Of a stretch of DNA of 64,000 nucleotides, positions 27,078 through 37,744 are shown one piece after another (position 1 is the stretch's first letter; each line of letters begins with the position of its first letter). The notes beneath the pieces are model-generated. The model was not told where the DNA came from and ran no database searches. It saw nothing but the letters and a program-made list of their open reading frames with translations. The DNA comes from Qipengyuania vulgaris (GTDB taxonomy: Bacteria > Pseudomonadota > Alphaproteobacteria > Sphingomonadales > Sphingomonadaceae), in the NCBI GenBank assembly GCA_000756795.1, contig CCSI01000001.1, positions 868,001 through 932,000 of the forward strand. Reading direction: 5' to 3'. The translations under genes and the position numbers were made by a program.

Positions 27078-27443
27078 ATGCAGATAATCCGAACCATCCT
27101 GTGGGTATTGTTGCTGGTTGGCGTGCTGGCCTTTTCCTTTGGCAACTGGGACCGCCAGATCGATGTGCGCATCTGGCCGGGCATTGTCTGGGATACCCGT
27201 GTGCCGGCGCTGGTCATCGTGAGCTTCCTGCTGGGCCTAGTGCCGATGTGGCTCTATCACCGCGGAGTGCACTGGCGCCTGTCGCGCCGAATTTCGGGCC
27301 TTGAGGCTGCGACTACGAAACTGGCCGCGCCCAAGGTCGACAATTCCACCCCCACACCGCCCGTGCGGCCCGAGCCGGTCAAGAAGGACCTGCCGCCCGA
27401 ACCCAGCAATCCCGTCGACCCGGAGCCGACAAACAAACCATGA
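27078..27443 (+). CDS. LapA-domain (DUF1049) membrane protein
   Basis: The 121-residue protein has two membrane helices (IRTILWVLLLVGVLAFSFGNW and ALVIVSFLLGLVPMWLYH regions) and a short charged helix. The Pro-rich tail is TPTPPVRPEPVKKDLPPEP. The N-terminal layout with GNWDRQIDVRIWPG matches the LapA/DUF1049 family of inner-membrane proteins, whose E. coli member LapA works with LapB in LPS assembly control. Its stop overlaps the pyrF start by 4 bp, an arrangement common in alphaproteobacteria. Confidence 0.85.
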   Translation: MQIIRTILWVLLLVGVLAFSFGNWDRQIDVRIWPGIVWDTRVPALVIVSFLLGLVPMWLYHRGVHWRLSRRISGLEAATTKLAAPKVDNSTPTPPVRPEPVKKDLPPEPSNPVDPEPTNKP

Positions 27444-28114
27444 GCAATCCCGTCTATCTCGCGCTCGACGTCGTCCGCATCAACGATGCCGTGGCCTTGG
27501 CCAAGCAGGTCAAGGACCATATCGGCGGCGTGAAGCTGGGACTGGAATTTTTCAACGCCCATGGCGCGCACGGGGTGCACATGATTGCGCAGCTCGGTCT
27601 GCCCATCTTCCTCGACCTCAAGCTTCACGACATTCCCAACACGGTTGCGGGCGCGATGCAGGCTATCCACGTGCTGGAACCGGCAATCGTCACCATCCAC
27701 GCCTGTGGTGGCCGCGCGATGATGGAAGATGCCAAGGCCGCTGCAGGCGAGAACACCAAGGTGGTTGGCGTGACCATGCTGACCAGCCTCGACGCACGCG
27801 ATCTTGCAGCATTGGGCGTGGATGGAACGCCGGAAGACCATGTCCGCCGCCTGGCCGGCCTGGCACAGGAAGCTGGCTTGGACGGTGTTGTCTGTTCAGG
27901 CCACGAGGTGAAGGCCGTGCGGTCTGACTGGAAAGACGGCTTCTTTGTCGTTCCTGGCCTGCGTTTGGATGCTGCCAATGCCGGCGACCAGAAACGCGTA
28001 GTCACCCCACGTCAGGCACGCGATGATGGTGCCAGCGTGCTCGTCATCGGTCGCCCCATCAGCCGTGCGGAAGACCCGGCCGCCGCCGCCCGCGCAATCG
28101 AGGCGACGCTCTAG
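27440..28114 (+). CDS. pyrF: Orotidine 5'-phosphate decarboxylase
   Basis: PyrF makes UMP from OMP, the last step of de novo pyrimidine synthesis. The 224-residue TIM-barrel enzyme shows LALDVVRINDA and the catalytic FLDLKLHDIPNTV with its Asp-Lys-Asp network. DGVVCSGHEV, FFVVPGLRLD and VIGRPISRAEDP follow. It overlaps the LapA-like gene by 4 bp and is 10 bp before trpF, so it is probably in one operon with both. Confidence 0.96.
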   Translation: MSNPVYLALDVVRINDAVALAKQVKDHIGGVKLGLEFFNAHGAHGVHMIAQLGLPIFLDLKLHDIPNTVAGAMQAIHVLEPAIVTIHACGGRAMMEDAKAAAGENTKVVGVTMLTSLDARDLAALGVDGTPEDHVRRLAGLAQEAGLDGVVCSGHEVKAVRSDWKDGFFVVPGLRLDAANAGDQKRVVTPRQARDDGASVLVIGRPISRAEDPAAAARAIEATL

Positions 28115-28124
28115 GGAGCGAGCC

Positions 28125-28766
28125 GTGACACCCGCTATTAAGATCTGCGGCATTTCGACGGTAGAGGCGCTCGACGCCGCCATTGATGCTCGCGCGGATT
28201 ACGTGGGCTTCGTATTCTTCCCGCCCTCGCCCCGCCATATCGACGGCCACGCCGCCAGCGCGCTGGCCATGCAGGCCGGAGAGCGCATCGGACGTGTCGG
28301 ATTGTTCGTGGATGCGGACGACGGCCTGATTGCCAAAAGCGTGAAGGCGGGCAGGCTCGACGCCCTCCAGCTTCACGGCGGAGAAACGCCGCAACGAGTT
28401 TCGCAGGTCAAAGCGCGCTTCGGGCTGCCGGTCTGGAAAGCGATATCGGTCGCTACGACTAAGGATGTCGAAAAAGCCAATGCTTACGACGATGTCGCCG
28501 ACCTGCTCCTTTTCGACGCCAAGACGCCCGAAGATGCTGCCCTGCCCGGCGGCATGGGTCTCCGATTCGACTGGTCGCTGCTCGATGGGTGGAGGGGTCG
28601 TCCGGGATGGGGCCTCGCCGGAGGCCTGACCCCGCAGACCGTGGCAGGCGCAATCCAGCAGTCGAAACCTCCCCTCGTGGACACCTCATCAGGAGTTGAA
28701 AGCGCTCCGGGCGTGAAAGACCCGGCGCTCATCCGCGCGTTTTGCGAAGCCGTTCGAAACGCTTGA
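28125..28766 (+). CDS. trpF: Phosphoribosylanthranilate isomerase
   Basis: TrpF isomerises phosphoribosyl anthranilate in tryptophan synthesis. The 213-residue TIM-barrel protein has KICGISTVEALDAAI with the catalytic cysteine, YVGFVFFPPSPRHI, LQLHGGETPQRV, LLFDAK, and GLAGGLTPQTV. The C-terminus has VDTSSGVESAPGVKD. The start is GTG with GGGAG upstream. The usual downstream partner trpB is not here; rpsD follows after a structured leader. Confidence 0.95.
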   Translation: MTPAIKICGISTVEALDAAIDARADYVGFVFFPPSPRHIDGHAASALAMQAGERIGRVGLFVDADDGLIAKSVKAGRLDALQLHGGETPQRVSQVKARFGLPVWKAISVATTKDVEKANAYDDVADLLLFDAKTPEDAALPGGMGLRFDWSLLDGWRGRPGWGLAGGLTPQTVAGAIQQSKPPLVDTSSGVESAPGVKDPALIRAFCEAVRNA

Positions 28767-28920
28767 CGCACCGCACAATCCTGCTATTCGCGCGCCTTCG
28801 CTGATTGGCCCCGCACCCCGGTGAAGCGGTGGCCGCGTCGAAACTCCCATGTTTCGATGGTGCGATGCCGGGTTGGATGGCCACCGATGGGGTGGCTCAA
28901 GCAAATTGAAGGAAAGACTT
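28767..28920 (+). promoter_or_regulatory. Structured leader upstream of rpsD
   Basis: This 154-bp interval contains at least two clean hairpins: CGAAAC/GTTTCG at 28839-28856 and GCCACC/GGTGGC at 28880-28896. The ribosome site AAGGAAAG precedes the ATG. S4 represses its own mRNA in several bacteria. These hairpins may form such a site, but no known S4-leader consensus was recognised. Confidence 0.4.
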
Positions 28921-29535
28921 ATGTCGAAGCGCAAGAGCGCCAAGTACAAACTCGACCGCCGGATGGGTGAAAACATCTGGGGTCGTCCGAATTCCCCGGT
29001 CAACAAGCGTTCGTATGGCCCCGGCCAGCACGGCCAGCGCCGCAAGGGCAAGATGTCCGACTTTGGCCTGCAGCTGCGCGCCAAGCAGAAGCTCAAGGGC
29101 TACTACGGCGACGTGACCGAGAAGCAGTTCAAGCGCACCTACAAGGAAGCGTCGGCCATGAAGGGCGACACCGGTCAGAACCTGATCGGCCTGCTCGAGC
29201 AGCGTCTCGACATGGTCGTCTACCGCGCCAAGTTCGCACCGACCATCTTCGCAGCCCGCCAGATCGTGAGCCACGGCCACATCTACCTCAACGGCGTGAA
29301 GACCAACATCGCATCGGCCCGCGTCAAGGTCGGCGACGTTGTCAGCCTCGGCAGCAAGGCCAAGGAAATGGCTCTCGTCATCGAAGCGCAGAGCCTGCCC
29401 GAGCGTGAAATTCCCGACTACGTCTCGACCGACGGCAACGACAAGGTGACCTTCACCCGCGTGCCGAAGCTCGACGAAGTGCCCTACCCGGTCACCATGG
29501 AACCGAACCTGGTCGTCGAGTTCTACTCGCGCTAA
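28921..29535 (+). CDS. rpsD: 30S ribosomal protein S4
   Basis: S4 nucleates 30S assembly by binding the 16S 5' domain. The 204-residue protein begins [20 protein letters not shown], then has [19 protein letters not shown] and the S4 RNA-binding domain with [20 protein letters not shown] and SHGHIYLNG. It is transcribed alone here, away from the alpha operon, which is common in alphaproteobacteria. A UUCG-capped terminator follows. Confidence 0.97.
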   Translation: MSKRKSAKYKLDRRMGENIWGRPNSPVNKRSYGPGQHGQRRKGKMSDFGLQLRAKQKLKGYYGDVTEKQFKRTYKEASAMKGDTGQNLIGLLEQRLDMVVYRAKFAPTIFAARQIVSHGHIYLNGVKTNIASARVKVGDVVSLGSKAKEMALVIEAQSLPEREIPDYVSTDGNDKVTFTRVPKLDEVPYPVTMEPNLVVEFYSR

Positions 29536-29557
29536 CCGGTCCGGAAACGCAAACAGC

Positions 29558-29592
29558 AAAGGGCGGTCCTTCGGGGCCGCCCTTTTCGTTTA
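29558..29592 (+). terminator. UUCG-tetraloop terminator after rpsD
   Basis: A 12-bp stem, AAAGGGCGGTCC with GGGCCGCCCTTT (one G-U pair), is capped by TTCG and followed by TCGTTT. It lies 22 bp after the rpsD stop. Its 3' half is identical over 18 bases to that of the rplS terminator. Confidence 0.93.
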
Positions 29593-29656
29593 CGCTTCAC
29601 TCGGTTCGTCGCATTTTACGAAACCATTTCTGCCACTTAGGCGTTTCAATGATACT

Positions 29657-29827
29657 ATGACACAATATCGTTTCGTCACCCGCGACCGCGTGGGGAAATG
29701 GTACGCCACCCTCGCCGAAGCACAGCGTCAAGCCAACCGTATCGGTGCAGGCTTCACCGATGCCCTCGGCAGGTTCGTCGCCTATCGCGGCACCGTTCTC
29801 GAGATGCGAGAGGCCGGGGCGAATTAG
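29657..29827 (+). CDS. Small hypothetical protein (56 aa)
   Basis: The frame encodes a basic, soluble 56-residue protein starting MTQYRFVTRDRVGKWYATLA and ending MREAGAN. The internal AEAQRQANRIGAGF looks helical and GRFVAYRGTVLEMRE strand-like. No family is recognised. GC use at third positions matches neighbouring genes, which supports coding. There is no clear ribosome site, and a GATACT box abuts the ATG, so it may be leaderless. Its stop overlaps the convergent M50-like gene by 4 bp. Confidence 0.55.
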   Translation: MTQYRFVTRDRVGKWYATLAEAQRQANRIGAGFTDALGRFVAYRGTVLEMREAGAN

Positions 29828-30576
29828 CGCCGGTGCGCGATTTTAAGCGCGTAGAAAACCATCACGATGATGAGGACGGTAATCAGCCCTCCCCAGAACC
29901 AGTAGGGCAAGAAAAACGCCTCCTCGATGTGGCCGGTGTCGGAAATTTGCATGCGCCCTTCCATTATGCCGCCCTCGGTGAAGAGATAGCCGAAATCGCG
30001 GTAGATGCTGATGCATCCCTGCACTCCGAGGAACTGAACCGCGAAGCGCCGATATTGCTCACGCCCGAAGAAGGCGAGGCCAAGAGAGATAGCTCCGAGG
30101 GCCGGCAGAACCATCCAGCCCGTGGTCGAGCGTACCCAGATGAGTGTAGAGCCTATCAGCGTTACACCCAGCGCGATTAGTGCACCCTTGGTCATCCTGT
30201 GCGTACGCGAGGCAAGGATGAGCAGGCATCCCGCCACCGTCGGCCCGAGCAGGCCAGCGGCGGCAATGACCGCCTGCGACACGCGTCCCGGCTCGCTTTC
30301 GCCGATGTGCAGCGCATAGCCCGAACCATCGGGAAAAATGACGAGCCGCTCAAAGTCGTTTCCGAACGCCATCGCGGCGAGGCCGTGGCCCATTTCGTGG
30401 AACCAGGTGGCGAGGATGCTGAAGGGATACATGATGAACTCGCCATAGGGCGAGCGCCACAGCAGGATGGAGATGAAGCCAAGCAGCACCAGCAGCACGA
30501 TTTCACGGTTGTCCGCCTCGCGCTTCTGGTTTGCGGGGCGCATCCGCCAGACGTTGCTATTGTTTTGCCAACCCAT
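29824..30576 (-). CDS. M50-like (site-2-protease family) membrane metallopeptidase
   Basis: The 250-residue integral membrane protein has about six hydrophobic segments and a zinc motif HEMGH at residues 60-64 inside the second segment (ATWFHEMGHGLAAMAFG). This is the layout of M50B-like peptidases. A second metal-ligand region is less clear, so proteolytic activity is likely but not proven. The start MGWQNNSN was chosen because longer frames overlap the SDR gene. It is the last gene of a minus-strand run with the SDR and tgt. Confidence 0.75.
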   Translation of the reverse strand: MGWQNNSNVWRMRPANQKREADNREIVLLVLLGFISILLWRSPYGEFIMYPFSILATWFHEMGHGLAAMAFGNDFERLVIFPDGSGYALHIGESEPGRVSQAVIAAAGLLGPTVAGCLLILASRTHRMTKGALIALGVTLIGSTLIWVRSTTGWMVLPALGAISLGLAFFGREQYRRFAVQFLGVQGCISIYRDFGYLFTEGGIMEGRMQISDTGHIEEAFFLPYWFWGGLITVLIIVMVFYALKIAHRR

Positions 30577-30614
30577 CCGATGCTCCCGAAGTCCTCGCGC
30601 AGCGGAACCCGCGC

Positions 30615-31309
30615 TCAGGGCTCTATTTCCTTGCCGTCCCAAGCGAATATGCGCCCGCTATGCGCGGGTTCAAGCGATTTGAGCACCGAGAGCAGTTGCT
30701 GGGCCGCATAGTCCGGGCTGAAGAGCTTTTCTTCAGGCACATTGCGTTGGAAAGGCTTGGAGAGGCCGGTGTCCACCGTACCCGGATGCAGCGCGACGCA
30801 GAAAGCGTCGGGCCTCTTGCGGGCCAGTTCGACCGAAAGTGTCCGGATAATCTGGTGGAGCGCAGCCTTGCTGGCACGATAGCCATACCATCCACCAAGA
30901 CGATTGTCCGAGATACTTCCCACCCTCGCCGACAGTGCGGCAAAGCCTGCCCTGCCTTCCCGTGCGAGCAGTGGCAGGAAATGCTTTGCCACCAGTGCAG
31001 GTCCCGCGGCGTTGACGGCGAAATTGCGGGCCAGTTCGGAGGCGTCGAGATGGCGCCAGTCCTTTTCCGGCCCCTCGCCATCCTCGTGAAGGTATCCACT
31101 CGCCACAAATACGAGATCGAATGGGCCATGCTCGCGCACCGTTTCGGCGGCTGCTTCGATGCTCGGCTCATCGGTCAGGTCGAGCGGGATGTGTTCCGCT
31201 CCGCGGCGGGAGAAACGATGAACTTCGGTTCCGGCATTTTCCAGCCTGTCGCACAGGGCAGCGCCGATACCCCCGGAGGCGCCAATGACCGCTGCGCGCA
31301 TCCAGTCCA

Positions 31310-31310
<1 letters not shown>
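30615..31310 (-). CDS. Short-chain dehydrogenase/reductase
   Basis: The 231-residue Rossmann-fold protein has the NAD(P) motif GASGGIG at residues 9-15, LDLTDEPSIEAAAETV, NAAGPALVAKHFLPLL, and the catalytic YxxxK in YGYRASKAALHQI. The HPGTVDTGLSKPF loop is typical of the CsgA-like C-factor branch. The substrate is unknown. Its ATG overlaps the tgt stop by one base (TGATG), so it is translationally coupled to tgt. Confidence 0.88.
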
Positions 31311-33399
<2,089 letters not shown>

Positions 33400-33446
33400 G
33401 CCGCGCCGCCTAGCGGTTGCTGCGCCGCCCCGCTACCCCGCAAAGC

Positions 33447-33480
33447 AAGGGGGCGAGCCTCTGCCTGAGACCCGCCCCTT
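33447..33480 (-). terminator. Probable terminator of the outer-membrane protein gene
   Basis: On the minus strand, AAGGGGCGGGT pairs with GCTCGCCCCCTT with a few imperfect positions around a loop, followed by a weak T-containing tail (GCTTTG). It lies about 20 bp after the stop of the upstream barrel gene. Confidence 0.5.
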
Positions 33481-33501
33481 CAATACGAAGCAAATATTCG
33501 C

Positions 33502-34059
33502 TTAGAACTTCAGGCCGACACCCGCCGTCGCGCGGACGGTGTCGAAGCTGACAGTGTCGAGATTGACGCGCAGCAGCGTGTTGCCGAGGCCGAAGTCTGC
33601 GCCGAGACCGACGATATAGTCGCCATCGCTGTCATCGAGACCATCGAAGATGCTTTCGTCGTCGACACCGGTAATTTCCGAGAAATCGAATTCGACCTCC
33701 TGATAGCCACCGCGCGCGTAAATCTTCGCGCCGCCGGGCAGTTTCGCGCCGAGGCGACCGGCAATACCATATTCGCTATCGATCGCGCCGAAGCCGAAAT
33801 TGTAGTTCACTTCCGCGCCGACGAATGCACCCGGACCGAGCGGAAGATCGTAGCCCGCGAATGCGCCGACGATGGTGCCGCTGCTCTCGAGGTCGATGGC
33901 GAAGTCGTCTTCGATTTCACGAAGGTCGAGGTCGTGAACGCCGGCCTGGACGCCGATGAAGCCTTCACCGGGCAGGACGTCCTGCGCCTGCGCGGCGGTA
34001 GGAAGGGCGAATGCTGCGCCTGCAGTGGTTGCGGCGAGCAGGAATGCTTTGGTTTTCAT
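33502..34059 (-). CDS. Opacity-type outer-membrane beta-barrel protein
   Basis: The 185-residue protein has a signal peptide (MKTKAFLLAATTAGAAFALP, cut near AAQAQ) and an eight-strand OmpA/OmpX-like barrel pattern. Glycine- and aromatic-rich strands include GTIVGAFAGYDLPLGPGAF, AEVNYNFGFGAI and IYARGGYQEVEF, and the chain ends in ATAGVGLKF with a terminal phenylalanine. The mature chain is acidic. It resembles small porin-like proteins of sphingomonads, and the ligand is unknown. The 5' region contains overlapping inverted repeats (TCAGG/CCTGA and GTCCGC/GCGGAC). Confidence 0.85.
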   Translation of the reverse strand: MKTKAFLLAATTAGAAFALPTAAQAQDVLPGEGFIGVQAGVHDLDLREIEDDFAIDLESSGTIVGAFAGYDLPLGPGAFVGAEVNYNFGFGAIDSEYGIAGRLGAKLPGGAKIYARGGYQEVEFDFSEITGVDDESIFDGLDDSDGDYIVGLGADFGLGNTLLRVNLDTVSFDTVRATAGVGLKF

Positions 34060-34177
34060 TATTTTACCTCATTTTCAGGTCCGCTCCTGAATGCGGACTG
34101 CGCCTTATCTGCCCCGCAATTGCTTGCCCGATTCTGAATGGAAAATGCTTAACCCAGCAAGCTTCGTTAAATTCCGT

Positions 34178-34942
34178 TCAGGCGCGCAATCGCCAGCCGG
34201 TCTTGAAGATATATGCGATGACCGCGGTACAAGCGGCAAGGAAGCCGAGCGTGATACCGAAGCTGACCCAGATGTTCACGTCGCTGCTGCCGTAGAAGGT
34301 CCAGCGAAGACCGCTCACAAGGTAGACGATGGGATTGGCCAGCGCGATGGTGTCCCAGGGCTCGGGCAGCATGTCGATGGAATAGAAGGTCCCGCCAAGA
34401 AAGGTCAGCGGGGTCAGAAAAAGCATCGGGATGATGCCCAGCTTCTCGAAATTGTCCGCCCAGATGCCGAGAATGAAGCCGAACAGGCTGAAAGCGGCCG
34501 CCACCAGCATGATGTAGAGCACTGCCAGCAGCGGGTGCGCGATGGAGTAATCGACGAAGAGGCGCGCGGTGAGCAGGATAATGGCGGCGAGGATAAGGCT
34601 CTTGGTCATCGCTGCGCCGACGAAGCCGATGAGCGTCTCTGCCACGCCGACAGGCGCGCTGAGCAACTCGTAAATCGTGCCGGTGAAGCGCGGCATGTAG
34701 ATGCCGAAACTGGAATTGCTGGTCGTCTCGCCGAGCAGGGTCAGCATCAGCAGGCCGGGGATGATGAAGGCCCCGTAATCCACTCCGCCGAGGTCTGGCA
34801 TCCGTCCGCCGATGGCCGCGCCGAAGACGATGAAATAGAGCGAGGTTGTCAGTACGGGCGCGAGCACCGACTGGAACGCCGTACGCAGGAAACGCATCAG
34901 TTCGCGCGTGTAAATGGACCATGTGGAGCGCCAGCCAATCAT
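34178..34942 (-). CDS. ABC-2 type transporter permease
   Basis: The 254-residue membrane protein has six predicted helices and the ABC-2 signature region FGFILGIWADNFEKLGIIPM, then FLTPLTFLGGTFYSIDMLP. It starts MIGWRSTWSIYTRELMRFLR, with an amphipathic N-terminus typical of this group. Its start overlaps the ATPase stop by 4 bp, so the two form a two-gene exporter. The substrate is not evident. Members of this layout export drugs, polysaccharides or lipids. Confidence 0.9.
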   Translation of the reverse strand: MIGWRSTWSIYTRELMRFLRTAFQSVLAPVLTTSLYFIVFGAAIGGRMPDLGGVDYGAFIIPGLLMLTLLGETTSNSSFGIYMPRFTGTIYELLSAPVGVAETLIGFVGAAMTKSLILAAIILLTARLFVDYSIAHPLLAVLYIMLVAAAFSLFGFILGIWADNFEKLGIIPMLFLTPLTFLGGTFYSIDMLPEPWDTIALANPIVYLVSGLRWTFYGSSDVNIWVSFGITLGFLAACTAVIAYIFKTGWRLRA

Positions 34943-35886
34943 GCCGCCTGCTCATCTTCCTCGCCCAGCAAGGACACGAAAATGTCCTCGAGGCTGCTCT
35001 CGCGCACGTCGATGCCGGTGTAGTCGATACCGCTGGCAATCAGCGCCTTGGTGATGTCGGCGACTTCCGCCTTGCCGCGTCCTGTCCCGTCGCCGCCGCG
35101 ATAGCAGAGCGATGCGCCGCCTTCCTCCAGTTCGACCGGGTATTGGCCAAGCGCAGGCGGCAATTCGGTAAGGGGGCTAGCGAGCGAGATATGCGCTTCG
35201 GTCCGCCCGAGCCGCGCCATCATCGCTTCCTTTTCATCGACCATGATGAGTTGCCCCTTGCGGATAATGCCGACGCGGTCGGCCATTTCCTCGGCTTCCT
35301 CGATGTAGTGGGTGGTGAGGATGACGGTCACGCCCTTGGCGCGCATCTGGTCGATGATGGCCCACATGCCCTTGCGCAGTTCGACGTCGACGCCCGCAGT
35401 GGGTTCGTCGAGGAACAACAGGTCGGGCTCGTGCGCCAGCGCCTTGGCAATCAGCACGCGGCGCTTCATCCCGCCCGACAGCGCCATGATGCGCTCGTCC
35501 TTCTTGTCCCACAGGCTGAGCGACCGCAGGATTTCCTCGATGCGCACCGGGTCGGGTGCGAGGCCGAAAAGCCCGCGCGAATAGGCGACCGCGCGCTGGA
35601 CCGGCTCGAACATGTCTGTCGAGAGTTCCTGCGGCACCAGTCCGATGCGAGCGCGGGCCTTGCGCCAGTCGGTGGCGAGGTCATGCCCGAAGGCGCGGAT
35701 AGTGCCGGAGGTCGGGCGGACGAGCCCGCAGACCGCGCCGATGAGCGTCGTCTTGCCCGCGCCGTTCGGCCCCAGAAGTGCGAAAATCTCGCCCTTGCGG
35801 ATGGTGAGATTTACGTCGTCGAGGGCCTTGAGCCCGCCGGGATAGACCTTGGAAAGACCGTCGAGCTCGAGGATGGGTTCACTCAT
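34939..35886 (-). CDS. ABC transporter ATP-binding protein
   Basis: The 315-residue ATPase has Walker A GPNGAGKTTLIG, signature LSGGMKRRVLIAKAL, Walker B LLFLDEPTAGVD, and the H-loop LTTHYIEEAEEMA. A C-terminal extension of about 85 residues after the nucleotide domain is typical of DrrA/CcmA-like exporters. It pairs with the overlapping ABC-2 permease gene. queA lies 11 bp upstream on the same strand. Confidence 0.93.
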   Translation of the reverse strand: MSEPILELDGLSKVYPGGLKALDDVNLTIRKGEIFALLGPNGAGKTTLIGAVCGLVRPTSGTIRAFGHDLATDWRKARARIGLVPQELSTDMFEPVQRAVAYSRGLFGLAPDPVRIEEILRSLSLWDKKDERIMALSGGMKRRVLIAKALAHEPDLLFLDEPTAGVDVELRKGMWAIIDQMRAKGVTVILTTHYIEEAEEMADRVGIIRKGQLIMVDEKEAMMARLGRTEAHISLASPLTELPPALGQYPVELEEGGASLCYRGGDGTGRGKAEVADITKALIASGIDYTGIDVRESSLEDIFVSLLGEEDEQAA

Positions 35887-35897
35887 GCGAGCAAGCG

Positions 35898-36926
35898 TTA
35901 AGGCAGCAGGAGCGAGGAGTCACCATAGGAATAGAAGCGATATTCCTCCGCGATCGCATGTGCGTAGGCCTGCTGCATGCGCTCGCGGCCCATCAGCGCA
36001 CTGACCAGCATGAAGAGCGTCGACTTGGGGAGGTGGAAATTGGTCATCAGCCCGTCGATCGCGTTGAAGGTGTAGCCGGGTGTGATGAAAATGTCGGTGT
36101 CACCGACAAAGGGGCGGATGACCTTGTCCGCGCCAGTCGCGCTTTCGAGGAGGCGCAGGCTGGTGGTGCCCACTGCTATGATGCGGCCACCCTTGGCGCG
36201 CGCGGTGTTGAGGCGGTCGGCGGTGTCCTGCTCGATGCGCCCCCATTCCGAATGCATCTGGTGGTCGTCGGTATCGTCCGCCTTTACGGGCAGGAAGGTC
36301 CCTGCGCCGACGTGCAGTGTCAGCGTTTCGGTGGCGATACCCCGCTCGGCGAGGCTCGCCATCAGGCGATCGGTGAAATGCAGCGCAGCCGTCGGAGCGG
36401 CAACGGCGCCGTCTTCCTTGGCGAACATCGTTTGGTAGTCTTCGCGGTCCTGCGCATCGGTCTCTCGCTTGCCCGCGATATAGGGCGGCAGCGGCATGGT
36501 TCCGGCGCGTTCGAGCAGGACCTCGACAGGCTCCTCTCCCTCGAAGAAAAGGATGAAGCTGCCGTCAGCAAGGCGTTCCTCGGCGATCGCGGTGACGCCG
36601 CCGCCAAACTCTGCCACCTCGTCCACCCGCAAGCGCTTGGCGTTACGGATGAACGCCTGCCAGCGGCGCAGGTCCACACGCTTGTGCAAGGTCGCGCCGA
36701 TTTTTGCCTCGCCGCGGCGGCCTTCGAGTTGTGCCGGAATGACCCGCGTATCGTTGAAGACCAGCACATCGCCCGGCTGCAGCAGGTCCGGCAGGTCGCG
36801 CACATGGCGGTCGGCCAGCGGCTCGTCCCCGCGCACCAGCAGCATGCGCGCAGCATCGCGCGGGCGCGCGGGACGCAGCGCTATACGTTCGTTGGGAAGC
36901 TCGAAATCGAAAAGGTCGACGCGCAT
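35898..36926 (-). CDS. queA: S-adenosylmethionine:tRNA ribosyltransferase-isomerase
   Basis: QueA transfers the ribosyl part of SAM to preQ1 in tRNA to form epoxyqueuosine. The 342-residue protein starts [20 protein letters not shown]. It shows [28 protein letters not shown], the [11 protein letters not shown] segment, [29 protein letters not shown], and [17 protein letters not shown]. The length is normal. It stands between a periplasmic cyclophilin gene and the ABC transporter, all on the minus strand, with tgt further on. Confidence 0.97.
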   Translation of the reverse strand: MRVDLFDFELPNERIALRPARPRDAARMLLVRGDEPLADRHVRDLPDLLQPGDVLVFNDTRVIPAQLEGRRGEAKIGATLHKRVDLRRWQAFIRNAKRLRVDEVAEFGGGVTAIAEERLADGSFILFFEGEEPVEVLLERAGTMPLPPYIAGKRETDAQDREDYQTMFAKEDGAVAAPTAALHFTDRLMASLAERGIATETLTLHVGAGTFLPVKADDTDDHQMHSEWGRIEQDTADRLNTARAKGGRIIAVGTTSLRLLESATGADKVIRPFVGDTDIFITPGYTFNAIDGLMTNFHLPKSTLFMLVSALMGRERMQQAYAHAIAEEYRFYSYGDSSLLLP

Positions 36927-36977
36927 GCCAGCGCCCCTAGACGCTGGTCGCGCACAAGAAAACTCGGGAATTGAACC

Positions 36978-37664
36978 TTACGAGTTCAAATCGTCGAGAG
37001 TAACCTCTTCCTCGCCCATGATGGCGGGCGCCGCAGAGGGCATCGGGGCCGGAACCGGCTTGTTCTCCGACGCCAGCGAAGCCTGCAGGATGCGCGTCGG
37101 GTTCGCGGGCGGTTCGCCGCGATTGATGGCATCGACAGCGGCCATGTTCGAAATCACGCGGCCGAAGTTGGTGTACTTCTTGTCGAGGCTGAAGCGCGGG
37201 TAGAACACGATGAAGAACTGGCTGTTCGCGCTGTCTTCACTCGAGGCGCGCGCCATCGAGAGCGTGCCGCGGATGTGCGGCATCGGGTTGAACTCTTCCT
37301 TGAGGTCGGGAAGCGGGCTGCCGCCCTGCCCCGTGCCGGTCGGGTCGCCGGTCTGCGCCATGAAGCCTTCGATGACGCGGTGGAAGATGACACCGTCGTA
37401 GAAGCCCTGGCTTGCGAGCGTCTTGATACGTTCGACATGGTTAGGAGCCCATGCGGGCATCAGGCGAATACCGACACGCTCGCCGTTCGACAGGTCGAGG
37501 AACAGGATGTTCTCGCGGTCTTCGTTGAGATTGTAATTGACCGGCTCGTATTTGAAGGTCGAGGCGGTTGCGGCCTCGGCCTCGGCTTCCTGTGCGATGG
37601 CGGAGACCGGAAGCGTGACTGCAAGGGCAGCGGCAGCAAGGGCAAGCGAAGACTTGAGCATCAT
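36978..37664 (-). CDS. Periplasmic cyclophilin-type peptidyl-prolyl isomerase
   Basis: The 228-residue exported cyclophilin has a signal peptide (SSLALAAAALAVTLPVSAIA), then the catalytic FHRVIEGFMAQTGDPTGTG and SANSQFFIVFYPRFSLD. It would speed proline cis-trans isomerisation in periplasmic proteins. The SLDKKYTNFGRVI segment replaces the usual LDGKHTVFGRV. Two consecutive ATGs are possible starts. It lies between coaD and queA. Confidence 0.92.
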   Translation of the reverse strand: MMLKSSLALAAAALAVTLPVSAIAQEAEAEAATASTFKYEPVNYNLNEDRENILFLDLSNGERVGIRLMPAWAPNHVERIKTLASQGFYDGVIFHRVIEGFMAQTGDPTGTGQGGSPLPDLKEEFNPMPHIRGTLSMARASSEDSANSQFFIVFYPRFSLDKKYTNFGRVISNMAAVDAINRGEPPANPTRILQASLASENKPVPAPMPSAAPAIMGEEEVTLDDLNS

Positions 37665-37744
37665 ATTTCCGTCGAATTGTCCTGTATGCGAAACGCCCTA
37701 GCGGCGCAGCGCTGTCGGTTCAATGAATGGATTGCGGCAAGCGG

